This document shows positions 8,810 to 17,142 of a stretch of DNA of 64,000 bases, piece after piece (the stretch's first letter is position 1; every line of letters begins with the position of its first letter). Made by a program: the position numbers and the translations under genes. The notes under the pieces were generated by a model. It was not told where the DNA came from, did no database searches, and worked only from the letters and a program-made list of their open reading frames with translations. The stretch comes from an uncultured Acidimicrobiales bacterium (lineage in GTDB: Bacteria; Actinomycetota; Acidimicrobiia; Acidimicrobiales; Bin134), in the NCBI GenBank assembly GCA_951813555.1, contig OX638344.1, positions 620,001 to 684,000 on the forward strand, written 5' to 3'.

Positions 8810-9592
8810 TCACACAGCCTTCGGGCGACGGGGCACGAAAGCGCTGGTCTGCTGGACGTATTCCTGGTAACCGGGCCGCGTTTTTTTCAGGCGGTGTTCC
8901 ACCATCGGCACGCCGGACACCTTCACCAAGATCCAGGTGATGAGTGCCGGGGCGATCAGCCCTACGATTCCGATGGGGGTTGAGGCGGCCACCAACCCAA
9001 TGCCCCACCACGCGGTGGCATCGCCGAAGTAGTTGGGATGGCGGCTATAGCGCCACAGGCCTCGATCCATCAGCTTCCCGGCGTTGGCCGGGTCGGCCTT
9101 GAACCGTGTGAGCTGCCAGTCGCCGATGGCCTCGAACCCGAATCCGATCAGAAACACCACCGTGCCGATCACCCACAGGGCGGTCCATCCCCTATCGCCT
9201 GCGCTGATGCCCAGCTGAAGGGGAAGAGACATGACCCACATGGCCCCCGCTTGCAATCCGAACACTCGGACCAGACTGGTGATCCAGAACTTGTCGCCTG
9301 CACGACGACGCATGGACTGGTAGCGAAAGTCCTCCTCTTGCCCGATGTTGCGAAACGCCAGATGAATGGCCAGACGCAGCCCCCAAGCGGTGGCCATGAA
9401 CACCAATAATGCGGCCCGTACGTCGTGCCCGTCGGTGACCAGCCAGCTCACCCAGGCCACCACTACGAAGCCAAAGCCCCACAGGATGTCCACGATGCCC
9501 GCGTCTCGTACCGCCACGCTGATGGCCCAAACTGCCAGCATCATCCCGGCGATCACCACCGCAGCTACCCAGAAGACCATCAAAGTCAGCAT
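8810..9592 (-). CDS. DUF1295/steroid 5-alpha-reductase-like membrane protein
   Basis: 260 aa protein with about six hydrophobic segments, starting at MLTLMVFWVAAVV. The C-terminal half carries the family signature: GLWRYSRHPNYFGDATAWWG, then VPMVEHRLKKTRPGYQEYVQ. This family comprises membrane reductases and methyltransferase-like proteins, and most bacterial members have no proven reaction. The start at 9592 is chosen because the protein then begins with a membrane helix; upstream codons give a hydrophilic extension. Its 5' end lies only 13 bases from the divergent gene at 9606. Confidence 0.75.
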   Translation of the reverse strand: MLTLMVFWVAAVVIAGMMLAVWAISVAVRDAGIVDILWGFGFVVVAWVSWLVTDGHDVRAALLVFMATAWGLRLAIHLAFRNIGQEEDFRYQSMRRRAGDKFWITSLVRVFGLQAGAMWVMSLPLQLGISAGDRGWTALWVIGTVVFLIGFGFEAIGDWQLTRFKADPANAGKLMDRGLWRYSRHPNYFGDATAWWGIGLVAASTPIGIVGLIAPALITWILVKVSGVPMVEHRLKKTRPGYQEYVQQTSAFVPRRPKAV

Positions 9593-9605
9593 ACCGTGGT
9601 GGGTT

Positions 9606-10343
9606 GTGGACAACTCCGACCGCCATGTGATGTTGGTCTTCACCAATCCGGTGATCGGCCAAGAGGACCTGTACCACCAGTGGCACGACATCCATACCCG
9701 CGAGGTGGCGTCGTGCGAGGGGGTGGTCAGCGGACGACGCTACCGAATGAGCCCCGATGCCGACTTGCTTACGCCCAATTGGATGCGCACCCACGCCGAC
9801 CGCAGCGATCTTGCGATGCCGTTCGAGTTCTTGGCCGTCTATGAGATCGAGGGCCACCTGCCCTCGGTTATCCAAGCGATTACGACCAAAGACGACTACT
9901 CCATGCGGCCCGGCGACAGTCTCGACCACGACACCGTGGCCAGTTGGACCTTCACCCAGACCGGTCCACAGATAGGGGCGGCCACCCCAGATGAGGTTGA
10001 CCACCTCGGGATATCGCTGGCCAACCCCACCAAGGGCAACCTTGAGTGGTTCGAGCACTGGTACACCATCCACTATCGGGAAGTTGTGGCGACCCCGGGC
10101 TTCCTCACCGGGCGGCGCTACTGGGCCTCCCACAACATCCTCACCCCCCGGTGGGCCGTCGACCACGGCGAGGTCGGTCCCAATGGGATGCCGTTCCAGC
10201 ACCTAGTCATGTACGAAGTGGGCACCCCGTATGCCGAAGCAAAAGCAGCGCTGGAAGAGGAGCGGAATAACTTCACCGTCTTCCCCAACGGCGCCATGGA
10301 CTACGACGAGATCATCGGCTGGCGATACGCGCCACTACCCTGA
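9606..10343 (+). CDS. Duplicated dimeric alpha/beta-barrel (EthD-like) protein
   Basis: 245 aa made of two tandem, clearly related halves. HVMLVFTNP..YHQWHDIHTREVASCEGVVSGRRYRMS (about residues 7-48) matches HLGISLANP..FEHWYTIHYREVVATPGFLTGRRYWAS (about 130-172). Each half resembles the ferredoxin-like barrel of EthD and related small oxygenase or accessory proteins, so the chain could fold as a pseudo-dimer. The GTG at 9606 gives the first half the same N-terminus as the second; GTG 9627 or ATG 9630 are alternatives. Six bases separate it from the following SnoaL-like gene. Function unknown. Confidence 0.65.
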   Translation: MDNSDRHVMLVFTNPVIGQEDLYHQWHDIHTREVASCEGVVSGRRYRMSPDADLLTPNWMRTHADRSDLAMPFEFLAVYEIEGHLPSVIQAITTKDDYSMRPGDSLDHDTVASWTFTQTGPQIGAATPDEVDHLGISLANPTKGNLEWFEHWYTIHYREVVATPGFLTGRRYWASHNILTPRWAVDHGEVGPNGMPFQHLVMYEVGTPYAEAKAALEEERNNFTVFPNGAMDYDEIIGWRYAPLP

Positions 10344-10349
10344 GGAGCC

Positions 10350-10772
10350 ATGTCTGAAGAGATTCGCACCCTGTTGGCCCGCTACTCCGACGGGGTATGC
10401 CGCTTCGACTCCGAGCAGTGGGCGTCGACCTGGGCCACCGATGCAGTGTGGGAAATGGGCCCGATGACCAAGGCCAGTCGGGACGAGATCTCCACCGCCT
10501 GGCAGGGCATGCTGGCCCGTCTCGACGGAGTGATCCACGCCTACTTCAACGGCTGGGCCGAACTCGACGAAGCCGCGGGCACCGGCACGGGCCGCTGGTA
10601 CGTGATCGAGCACTTCAAACGGCCCGACGAAGACCCCATGACCATGTACGGCTACTACGACGATGAGTACTGCCTAGAAGAGGGCCAGTGGAAGTTCGCC
10701 CGCCGGTCCCTCAACCGCATCTACTACGGCCCCCCCGACATGTCCGGCGACTTCACCGGCTTCGGCCTTTAG
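10350..10772 (+). CDS. SnoaL/NTF2-like protein
   Basis: 140 aa small cone-shaped-fold protein. It has the standard opening helix and strand (IRTLLARYSDGVCRFDSEQWASTW), the AVWEM strand, and a C-terminal strand pair (YDDEYCLEEGQWKFARRSLN). Such proteins are isomerases, dehydratases or hydroxylating-dioxygenase small subunits. Trp, Asp and Tyr residues line the expected pocket, but no assigned catalytic pair can be named. It follows the EthD-like gene by 6 bases and probably shares its transcript. Confidence 0.75.
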   Translation: MSEEIRTLLARYSDGVCRFDSEQWASTWATDAVWEMGPMTKASRDEISTAWQGMLARLDGVIHAYFNGWAELDEAAGTGTGRWYVIEHFKRPDEDPMTMYGYYDDEYCLEEGQWKFARRSLNRIYYGPPDMSGDFTGFGL

Positions 10773-10784
10773 GCTTAAGCAACA

Positions 10785-11045
10785 ATGAGCTACCGAGAAG
10801 CAGACGTGTCCGCAGCTGATGCTGCGATGGACAAGTACCGGAGTGGACTAGAGGGTGAGGTAGGCGCTGCCCTGTCTGTAGTCGGCCTCAGCGCCGAGCG
10901 AGCTCACAAAGAGATGGTGATCCGAGATGACATGATTCGGATCGCCCACCGCGTCGGAGCCTCACTTCGACAGATTGCCGAAGCCTCCGGACTTGGCCGC
11001 AAAACGGTGACCGCCATCGTCGAGTCCGATCAGACGCGAAAATAG
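10785..11045 (+). CDS. Small helix-turn-helix protein
   Basis: 86 aa. The last 35 residues form a helix-turn-helix (GASLRQIAEASGLGRKTVTA, about residues 58-77); the first 55 are helical and charged. It looks like a small DNA-binding protein or antitoxin-like regulator, without a clear family. Its 3' end is copied almost exactly at 19851-19939, and its own tail (acgcgaaaatag) differs from that of the copy, so the present 3' end may have been replaced by a recombination event. Confidence 0.6.
   Translation: MSYREADVSAADAAMDKYRSGLEGEVGAALSVVGLSAERAHKEMVIRDDMIRIAHRVGASLRQIAEASGLGRKTVTAIVESDQTRK
10942..11033. repeat. Direct repeat, left copy (attachment-like)
   Basis: These 92 bases lie inside the small HTH gene and match 19851-19939 with one substitution (C at 10985 versus T at 19891) and one 3-base in-frame gap (10951-10953). 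The two copies have the same orientation and enclose about 8.9 kb. Duplication of a gene's 3' end on either side of a block is typical of site-specific integration, although no integrase gene lies between the copies. Confidence 0.85.
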
Positions 11046-11100
11046 GGGATGGCCAGCATGGAACCTCTACCTGTATAGGCGATCAGTTCGTCGACAGGCT

Positions 11101-11607
11101 CTAATCCCCTGTGCGGAGTCCTGCCTTGTCCATGGCAAATGGCATATCGGGGTCGAGCACATCTTGGAGCTCGATCACGTTGCCATCGGGATCGCGCCCG
11201 TACGTTGCCCGCAGTTGCAGCATCTCTCCCCGCTCTCCCAGGTCCTCCTTCGTGGGCGGCGGCCGGTGAAAGCGCATTCCGGCGGCCCGTATCCGCTCGT
11301 ATTCGGCATCAATGTCGGTCACGTTTAGTGCAAGATGGGTGTAGCCATGATCACAAACCGGCCGATTGGGGTCTGACGGCGTTCCGATCGGCTGGTGATA
11401 CTGAAAGATCTCGATGAACACGTTGCCAGCTCGCAAGATCAAGCTGGTGGCCGACGACTCCTCCAATCCAACGATGCTGTCGATCACCTCGTTGTCAGTC
11501 CAGCCCCTCTCGTCCACCATCTCGAATCCGAGCAGCTCGGTATAAAACTCCCGCAACCGGGCCAGGTTCCCAGTTGACAGCGCGATGTGGTGAATCCCAT
11601 TTATCAT
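11101..11607 (-). CDS. Glyoxalase/VOC-superfamily protein
   Basis: 168 aa, two beta-alpha-beta-beta-beta modules. The metal-ligand positions are visible as HHIALST near residue 6, the HLALNV strand near 92, and a C-terminal YGRDPDGNVIELQD with the ligand glutamate. VOC proteins include lyases, epimerases and extradiol dioxygenases; the conserved His/His/Glu set supports a metal enzyme, but the reaction cannot be named. It is the first gene inside the repeat-bounded block and is divergent from the GntR gene. Confidence 0.8.
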   Translation of the reverse strand: MINGIHHIALSTGNLARLREFYTELLGFEMVDERGWTDNEVIDSIVGLEESSATSLILRAGNVFIEIFQYHQPIGTPSDPNRPVCDHGYTHLALNVTDIDAEYERIRAAGMRFHRPPPTKEDLGERGEMLQLRATYGRDPDGNVIELQDVLDPDMPFAMDKAGLRTGD

Positions 11608-11782
11608 CGGCTTTCCCTCCCGACAGCCATATGCGGAGCGTACAGTCCGTCACGGCTACACCCCGACTGGCGCTTACGGCCTGCTTGTCGAACTGGTTTA
11701 TCGAGGCGAGACCACGAGACTGCCAGGGCATGCTGGCCCGACTCGCCGGGGTCGCCTGCGGAGCAAGCCGTGAAAGTTCCTA

Positions 11783-11804
11783 GCCAAATGATATAATATT
11801 TGGC
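11783..11804. promoter_or_regulatory. Inverted repeat around a TATAAT box
   Basis: GCCAAAT at 11783-11789 and ATTTGGC at 11798-11804 form perfect 7-base arms around TATAAT at 11792-11797. The site is 31 bases upstream of the GntR start and in the divergent gap with the VOC gene. Autoregulation by the GntR protein is the simplest reading. Confidence 0.5.
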
Positions 11805-11834
11805 CGCCGAACTTGCTGAAAATGGTTCAACCCG

Positions 11835-12518
11835 ATGCATGACCCCGATAGCACAGTGGAACTCGTAGTGCGCCACCTCCGCGAGGGCATTATCGACGGC
11901 ACATATCAGCCAGAGTCGAAGCTTCAACCGAAGGTGATCGCCGAGAGGTGCGGCACGAGCTTCATTCCAGTGCGCGAGGCGTTTCGAATTCTCGAGTCCG
12001 AAGGATTCGTCACTGTGTTCCACAACCGTGGCGCATGGGTGTCGTCAATGTCGGTAGACGACCTCGACGACCTGTACAGCATCCGCACAGAACTCGAATG
12101 TGAAGCGGTGAGACGGGCATCGAGCTGCGATGAGAAAAAGATCGACATGCTCTTGAACAATCTCGGTGAAGCCCAAGAGCGCCATGCCAAGGGCGACCAC
12201 GCGGCGGTTGTCACCCTGAACCGCGAGTTTCACTTTGCGATCTATGAATTGGCTGGCTCCCCTCGACGACTCAAGCTGATTGACCAGCTCTGGCTGCATT
12301 CCGCCCGTTATCAGCGGCTGTCGCTTCACTACCGACATGATGCAGCGAGTGATGAGCACAGATTGATAGTGGATTCCCTTAGAAATGGCGACCATTTCGC
12401 AGCCGCAGAAGCCTTGCGCTGCCATCTTGCTTCTACGGTTGAATTGATCAGGGGAGCCGTTGAGGCGGCAAGCTTCGTGGACCGCGAGGAACGCAGCGGG
12501 GTGGAGGAAGTTCCCTAG
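11835..12518 (+). CDS. GntR family regulator, FCD type
   Basis: 227 aa. Residues about 5-70 form the winged HTH (LVVRHLREGIIDGTYQPESK, then GTSFIPVREAFRILESEGFV) and residues 75-215 the all-helical FCD ligand domain. Metal/ligand-binding positions are visible: LNREFHFAIYELAG and the late EHRLIVDSLRNGDHFAA histidines. FCD-type GntR proteins usually repress sugar-acid or aromatic catabolic genes and are released by a carboxylate ligand. It is the only regulator in the block and probably controls the promoters at 14227 and 14851. Confidence 0.88.
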   Translation: MHDPDSTVELVVRHLREGIIDGTYQPESKLQPKVIAERCGTSFIPVREAFRILESEGFVTVFHNRGAWVSSMSVDDLDDLYSIRTELECEAVRRASSCDEKKIDMLLNNLGEAQERHAKGDHAAVVTLNREFHFAIYELAGSPRRLKLIDQLWLHSARYQRLSLHYRHDAASDEHRLIVDSLRNGDHFAAAEALRCHLASTVELIRGAVEAASFVDREERSGVEEVP

Positions 12519-12547
12519 CGTTGCGGCACGGGCACGCAACCACCCTG

Positions 12548-13408
12548 CTAGTGGGGGGTTGCGATTGTCCTCGTCCTTTGCTCGCCCAGTGAGTCGATTC
12601 CGAGATGCATTTCGCGACCAGGCTGTAGGTAACGGGGTGGCGTCTTGCTGAGCCCAACACCATCTGGCGTACCGGTGTTTATCAGGTCGCCCGGTTCAAG
12701 AACCATGAACTGGCTCACAAACCAGACAATGTGTTCGACAGAGAAGATCATGTCGGAAGTGTGGCCAGTCTGCTCACGGCGATCGTCGATGTTGAGCCAC
12801 AAGTTCAGCGCTTGCGGGTCGGGAATCTCGTCGCTCGTCACGAGCCACGGGCCAAGAGGGTTGAAGGTGTCGCAGGATTTTCCCTTGTCCCACTGGCCAT
12901 CGCGCTCTAGTTGATATTCGCGTTCGGAGAGATCGTTGGAGATGGTGTACCCAGCGACGTACGGGAGCGCGTCCGTCGGAGTCCGCAGGTAGCTTGCCGG
13001 CCGGCCGATAATGACGCCGAGTTCAACCTCCCAGTCGGTCTTGGTCGATCCGGGCGGAATACGCACATCGTCATTTGGACCGATGACGGTGTTGGGTGCC
13101 TTCATGAACAGAATTGGCTCATCGGGGATCGGCATGTTCGATTCCGCGGCGTGGTCTCGGTAATTGAGTCCGATGCCGATGATCTTGCCCGGTCGTTTGA
13201 TGGGGGGGCCGAGGCGCGAGTTGCCCGACTGGAGCGGCGGGAGGATTCCGGCGTCGAGTGCCTCCCTTAGACGGTCGAGACCATCGCTTCCAAAGAACTC
13301 GGCGTCATAGTCCGGGGTTACGGATTCAGCGCTCAAAACCGACCCGTCTTTGGGGTCAACAACAGCTGGACTTTCTTGGCCTTCGGCACCGACTCGAACC
13401 AGTCTCAC
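12548..13408 (-). CDS. Fumarylacetoacetate hydrolase family protein
   Basis: 286 aa with a short N-terminal domain and the FAH C-terminal fold from about residue 75. Visible are IIGIGLNYRDHAAES, the metal-binding DWEVELGVIIG, TISNDLSEREYQ, and GDLINTGTPDGVG near the C-terminus. Members hydrolyse or decarboxylate 2-oxo or acylpyruvate-type acids using a divalent metal. It is followed on the same strand by no other gene and preceded by a Rid-like gene 19 bases upstream, so the two form a short operon. Substrate unknown. Confidence 0.85.
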   Translation of the reverse strand: MRLVRVGAEGQESPAVVDPKDGSVLSAESVTPDYDAEFFGSDGLDRLREALDAGILPPLQSGNSRLGPPIKRPGKIIGIGLNYRDHAAESNMPIPDEPILFMKAPNTVIGPNDDVRIPPGSTKTDWEVELGVIIGRPASYLRTPTDALPYVAGYTISNDLSEREYQLERDGQWDKGKSCDTFNPLGPWLVTSDEIPDPQALNLWLNIDDRREQTGHTSDMIFSVEHIVWFVSQFMVLEPGDLINTGTPDGVGLSKTPPRYLQPGREMHLGIDSLGEQRTRTIATPH

Positions 13409-13427
13409 GGGTAGTCCTTCCCGCCGG

Positions 13428-14177
13428 CTACAACTTGATTTCGGACCGCACGCCGCGCATGTCCATTTCGAAATCGAGTCCGAGAACTGGCGGCCTCGCC
13501 CGGCTCCAGCAAAGCCCGTGGCGTCCCGCCACTCCTATCTTCGGTAGAACTGAGTCCTCTAGCAATCCCTCCAGCAGGAGCACGGTATACACGTCAATAG
13601 CAGTGACCAGCTCCCAACTGGCACCTAGACCATGAAGGCGTGACTCCATGATCCCGATCACATGGCCCGCCTTCTCCCGCAGGGCGTCGGGCCCGGACTC
13701 CCCTCTTCGGATGATGTCGTCCTCGTCCAGGGCGGCCTCGCGCAACTCCGCGGCACCCGCGACGACGAATGTCATCGGGGCGTCCTGCATTTCGGGAGCG
13801 GTGTAGGAGAAGCCGTGCAATACAGGGGCGGCAGGGGGAGAATCAGCCGGAGCAACGTTTGTCCGGGCGACAGGATTGAGGTCGCCAACATATAGATCCC
13901 ATGTCTGAACCAAATCGCAATAGCCCACGTTGAATTCGATAAATCCCTCCATGCTGTAGGGCGTAGGGGACCGAAGCTCAACTCCGCAGAGGGCGTGACG
14001 GGGTCGACCGATCTCCCGAAGATGGGAATCGATCTTCTCAAAGCCCTCCCGCCAGGGCAGCGGAGTTCGCAGGGTCGCGTGGACGATTTCGTAGCCAGGG
14101 TCGGCAACTACGCCACAAGAGTAGGGGTCGATTCCCATGAGGAAGCGGTATCCGCCTCGTGGGTTGGCTAACAGCAT
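13428..14177 (-). CDS. Rid-like (YjgF/RidA-fold) two-domain protein, tentative
   Basis: 249 aa. The C-terminal half (MTFVVAGAAELREAAL, then a helix through RLHGLGASWELVTAIDVYTV) follows the Rid/YjgF pattern of strand, helix and final strand; the N-terminal half (YEIVHATLRTPLPWREGF, then GRPRHALCGVELRSP) looks like a degenerate copy. Rid proteins deaminate reactive enamine/imine intermediates. A bona fide RidA is encoded divergently at 14309, so the pair may act on the same amine-derived intermediate. The assignment rests on pattern only. Confidence 0.5.
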   Translation of the reverse strand: MLLANPRGGYRFLMGIDPYSCGVVADPGYEIVHATLRTPLPWREGFEKIDSHLREIGRPRHALCGVELRSPTPYSMEGFIEFNVGYCDLVQTWDLYVGDLNPVARTNVAPADSPPAAPVLHGFSYTAPEMQDAPMTFVVAGAAELREAALDEDDIIRRGESGPDALREKAGHVIGIMESRLHGLGASWELVTAIDVYTVLLLEGLLEDSVLPKIGVAGRHGLCWSRARPPVLGLDFEMDMRGVRSEIKL

Positions 14178-14226
14178 CAGGAGTCTCCATTCACGGATGG
14201 ACTACTACGGGACTATCGATATTCCT

Positions 14227-14243
14227 ATATTATGCTATAATAT
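14227..14243. promoter_or_regulatory. Inverted repeat with extended -10 box upstream of ridA
   Basis: ATATTAT-GCT-ATAATAT forms a perfect 7+7 inverted repeat. It contains TGCTATAAT, an extended -10 element (TATAAT at 14236-14241), 68 bases before the RidA ATG. The 15-mer at 14229-14243 recurs exactly at 14851-14865. A combined promoter and operator is likely. Confidence 0.6.
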
Positions 14244-14308
14244 CTATGCTGCAGGGGGCTCTCGACAGTCTTAATGGGAAGCCCACCGGATCCCAAGGAG
14301 GTGCCCCC

Positions 14309-14776
14309 ATGAACGTCTCCCCAGAGTCTCGGCTCGAGGAGCTTGGGCTCACATTGCCGCCGTGCCCGCCCAACACCTCAAATTACCTGGGAACAGTCAC
14401 CGTCGGCGACCTCGTCTTCGTGGCTGGGCATGGCCCGTTCAAAGACGGCGAGCTCATTCACAAGGGTCGAGTGGGTGAGGACATGGACGTCGACACGGCA
14501 GTAGAGGCAGCCCAGCTTGTCGCTCTCAACATGCTCTCTACCCTCAAGGCCGAGTTCGGCGAGCTGAGTCGGATAAAGAGGGTTGTCAAGCTGCTCATCA
14601 TGATCAACTCGGCTCCGGATTTCGATAGGCACCAGATGATCGCGAACGGCGCCTCCGACCTGATGGTGGGTGTTTTCGGCGAAAACGGAAAGCATGCCCG
14701 CTCGACTGTGGGAATGGCAGCACTGCCACTCGGGCTTGCCGTCGAGGCTGAAGGCGTGTTCCAGATCACCTCGTAG
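14309..14776 (+). CDS. RidA family (YjgF/YER057c) protein
   Basis: 155 aa. It follows the RidA plan: PPNTSNYLGTVTVGDLVFVAGHGP, a helix through NMLSTLKAEFGELSRIKRVV, and the final HARSTVGMAALPLGLAVEAE that contains the arginine used to bind the substrate carboxylate. RidA enzymes hydrolyse 2-aminoacrylate-type imines. An ideal ribosome site (AAGGAGGTG, 14295-14303) fixes the ATG at 14309; longer upstream starts lack one. The gene sits between two copies of the ATTATGCTATAATAT promoter motif. Confidence 0.88.
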   Translation: MNVSPESRLEELGLTLPPCPPNTSNYLGTVTVGDLVFVAGHGPFKDGELIHKGRVGEDMDVDTAVEAAQLVALNMLSTLKAEFGELSRIKRVVKLLIMINSAPDFDRHQMIANGASDLMVGVFGENGKHARSTVGMAALPLGLAVEAEGVFQITS

Positions 14777-14850
14777 GTTCAAGCAGCGCGAGTCCCCCAC
14801 TGGCACCCAGACTCGACGGTTGACGAGGCCCACGGGCTGGATTAGCCTGG

Positions 14851-14866
14851 ATTATGCTATAATATT
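14851..14866 (+). promoter_or_regulatory. Repeated extended -10 promoter of the sugar-type ABC operon
   Basis: ATTATGCTATAATATT repeats the 15-mer seen at 14229-14243. TATAAT is at 14858-14863 with TGC directly before it, so it is an extended -10 box. It lies 61 bases before the lipoprotein ATG. A partial third copy, ATTATGCT at 17120-17127, precedes the permease gene. Confidence 0.6.
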
Positions 14867-14926
14867 CGATCTCAGTTGGACCGCTCATCAGGGGCGGTGC
14901 GCTCTGACCGGAAGGTAGGAACCGAT

Positions 14927-16105
14927 ATGCGACGGATGAAGTTGTGGGCGGTCTTGGGCATTATTGCGGCACTCGTACTGGTTGCATCAGCGTGCGGCAA
15001 TGACGACGACCCAGGAGAGACTTCGGCCCCCGAGCCGACTGCCGCCTCTACTCCTGCGCCGACTGCCGCCTCTACTCCTGCGCCCACCCCTGAGAGCGCC
15101 CCCGAGCCGGTCGAGATCAACGATGAGTACTTCAGGACTCCGCTGGATTGCGATGTGAATTCCACGACCGATGATCTGCTGGCGTATGCCCCACCTGCCG
15201 CAGACGCTTCCTACGAGATCGACTTCATGCAAGTGAGCCTGGCCGCTGAGTACTACCAGGCCATGGCCTACGGCGCGGAGCAAGCGGCAGCAGACGTCTC
15301 GGCGGCCGGCGGCGGGACCGTCACGGTCCGGCATACGGCGGGCGTGGGCTATACGGGTCCTGCCGACCAGCTCGCTGACGCGGAGAACATTCTCCAGCGC
15401 AACCCCGATGCCATCATTCTGGCTCCCGTGGACACGGCTGGCTCGGTTGCGATTGTGGATGCGGCAACCGACGCGGGCGTGCCCATCGTGAACGTCTCGA
15501 CAGAGGTTCCCGACGGCAGGGTCTTCATGATCATGCAGGACGACTACCTGTTCGGCAAAGCAGGCGCCGATGCCATCGCCGAACTGGTTCCCGAAGGCGG
15601 GAAGGGTGTCGTGATGGCGGGACCAGCCAACGCCACCTGGTCACGCAAGCGGGCCGAAGGCTTCAGAGACCGGGTAGAAGAAGCCCATCCGAATCTCGAG
15701 ATCATCGCTGCTCCCAACCAGTTGGTCGATCCCGAGGAAGGTCTCGCTGATTTCTTGAACGTGGTTACCGGAAACCCGGAAATCGACTGGATCTATGCGG
15801 CCCACTTCGCATTGCTGCTGCCTCCCTCCATTCCTGAGGAATACCAGGACGTCCCCTACATCGCGTCCGATTTCACCAATTTCTCAGCTCCTTGGATCGA
15901 AGACGGCAGCGCTGATGCCCTCTTCCTCGTGAGTCCGTACTGGATGGGCTACATCGGTCTCGGAACTGCGGTTTCGGTGCTGAACGGAGATGACGTGCCT
16001 CGCATCAACTGCGTGCCCTTCCCCGTCGTCGACCCGTCCAACGTCAACGAGGAATGGGTCCAGATCGAACTGATCCCCGCAGGATGGCAGGCTGAGGTCA
16101 GCTAA
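14927..16105 (+). CDS. Sugar-type ABC transporter substrate-binding lipoprotein
   Basis: 392 aa. A positively charged start and hydrophobic leader end in the lipobox ASACG (about residues 21-25), followed by a Pro/Thr/Ala linker and a periplasmic-binding-protein fold of the ribose type (Peripla_BP_4). Visible are AAEYYQAMAYGAEQAAAD, NPDAIILAPVDTAGSVAIVD and GVPIVNVSTE. It should capture a sugar or small polar ligand for the permease and ATPase encoded at 17143 and 18245. The 35-base gap before the deacetylase gene has its own ribosome site, so the two are co-transcribed. Confidence 0.9.
   Translation: MRRMKLWAVLGIIAALVLVASACGNDDDPGETSAPEPTAASTPAPTAASTPAPTPESAPEPVEINDEYFRTPLDCDVNSTTDDLLAYAPPAADASYEIDFMQVSLAAEYYQAMAYGAEQAAADVSAAGGGTVTVRHTAGVGYTGPADQLADAENILQRNPDAIILAPVDTAGSVAIVDAATDAGVPIVNVSTEVPDGRVFMIMQDDYLFGKAGADAIAELVPEGGKGVVMAGPANATWSRKRAEGFRDRVEEAHPNLEIIAAPNQLVDPEEGLADFLNVVTGNPEIDWIYAAHFALLLPPSIPEEYQDVPYIASDFTNFSAPWIEDGSADALFLVSPYWMGYIGLGTAVSVLNGDDVPRINCVPFPVVDPSNVNEEWVQIELIPAGWQAEVS
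15035..15082. repeat. Tandem 24-base repeat in lipoprotein linker
   Basis: Two perfect head-to-tail copies of a 24-base unit (15035-15058 and 15059-15082) encode the Pro/Thr/Ala/Ser spacer between the lipid anchor and the binding domain. Such a repeat is prone to length change by slippage. Confidence 0.9.
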
Positions 16106-16140
16106 GTTCCCATAAAGCAACGCCTAGCAAGGAGAAATAG

Positions 16141-17052
16141 ATGACAAACAAAGATCACACGATCTGCCTGACCTTCGATTTCGATGCGATCTGCCTCTGG
16201 CTAGGCTCATTTGGAGCCGAGACACCCAGTATGTGCTCTCGGGGGGAGTTCGCCGTTCCGGGGCTGAAGCGTGTTCTCAAAGTCCTGGAAGATCGGGACA
16301 TTCCCTGCACCTTCTTCTGCCCAGGTCACTCGGCCCACCTCTACCCGGACCTCGTCAAGGAGATCGTGGACAAGGGCCACGAGATCGGGCACCACGGGTG
16401 GAGCCACCGCAACCCCACCAAACTCGCCCTGGAAGAAGAGAGACGAGACTTCGAGCTGGGCTTCGAAGCTATCGACTACGCCGCGGGTGTTCGTCCTACC
16501 GGGTGTCGCACCGCAGCATGGGACTTCAGCCCCAACACCTTGGACCTCATGAAAGAGTTCGATCTCGACTATTCGTCGACGTTCATGGCGAGTGACTTCT
16601 ACCCCTACTACTTGCGCGAGGGTGACGAATTCCCTGCCAACGAACCCTTCGTGTTCGGCACACCGATCGACATCGTGGAACTTCCCCCCAGTTGGGGACT
16701 GGACGACTTCCCGCCGTTTGAATACGTCTGGGGTATGAACCAGGGTCCCAATACGCCTTCACAGGTCCGAGAGCTGTGGCAGGGGGAGTTCGACTACATG
16801 GTCGAGAACTGCCCGGGTGGGATGTACGTTCTCACCTGCCACCCACAGTTCATCGGCCGCGGGTCGCGTATTAGGATGCTCGAGGAGCTGATCGACTATA
16901 TGGAGGGCGACGGACGAACCTTCAGCACACTCGGCGACCTGGCCGCGAAGTTCCGCAGTGAGAACCCTCTCGACGAATGGGTGGAGAAGAACCCCTATTT
17001 GACTGGGGCCAAAGCACGCCCACCCGAGTCTTGGGCGGGGCTAGACGGCTGA
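16141..17052 (+). CDS. NodB-type polysaccharide deacetylase family protein
   Basis: 303 aa cytoplasmic-looking protein with no signal peptide. The NodB metal-binding motifs are present: TFDFDAICL near residue 11, HEIGHHGWSHRNP near residue 80 (His-x3-His pair) and a late CHPQFIGRG. This subgroup, with an FDFDA start and a long central loop, contains cyclic-imide hydrolase and PuuE-type allantoinase-like enzymes as well as peptidoglycan deacetylases. Given the absence of a signal and the nearby Rid and FAH genes, a small-molecule amide or ring hydrolase is as likely as a polysaccharide deacetylase. AAGGAG at 16129-16134 sets the start. Confidence 0.75.
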   Translation: MTNKDHTICLTFDFDAICLWLGSFGAETPSMCSRGEFAVPGLKRVLKVLEDRDIPCTFFCPGHSAHLYPDLVKEIVDKGHEIGHHGWSHRNPTKLALEEERRDFELGFEAIDYAAGVRPTGCRTAAWDFSPNTLDLMKEFDLDYSSTFMASDFYPYYLREGDEFPANEPFVFGTPIDIVELPPSWGLDDFPPFEYVWGMNQGPNTPSQVRELWQGEFDYMVENCPGGMYVLTCHPQFIGRGSRIRMLEELIDYMEGDGRTFSTLGDLAAKFRSENPLDEWVEKNPYLTGAKARPPESWAGLDG

Positions 17053-17064
17053 TGCCAACCAGCT

Positions 17065-17090
17065 AGGAGGCAACCGCGAGGCTGCCTCCT
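17065..17090 (+). terminator. Hairpin between deacetylase and permease genes
   Basis: AGGAGGCA (17065-17072) and TGCCTCCT (17083-17090) form a perfect 8-base stem with a 10-base loop just after the deacetylase stop. No T-run follows, so it may be a weak terminator or a processing/attenuation element that separates expression of the binding protein from the membrane parts. Confidence 0.55.
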
Positions 17091-17142
17091 GACAGGCCGA
17101 AGAGCGGTAGTGGAATAGAATTATGCTCTTGAGGGGGCTTCT

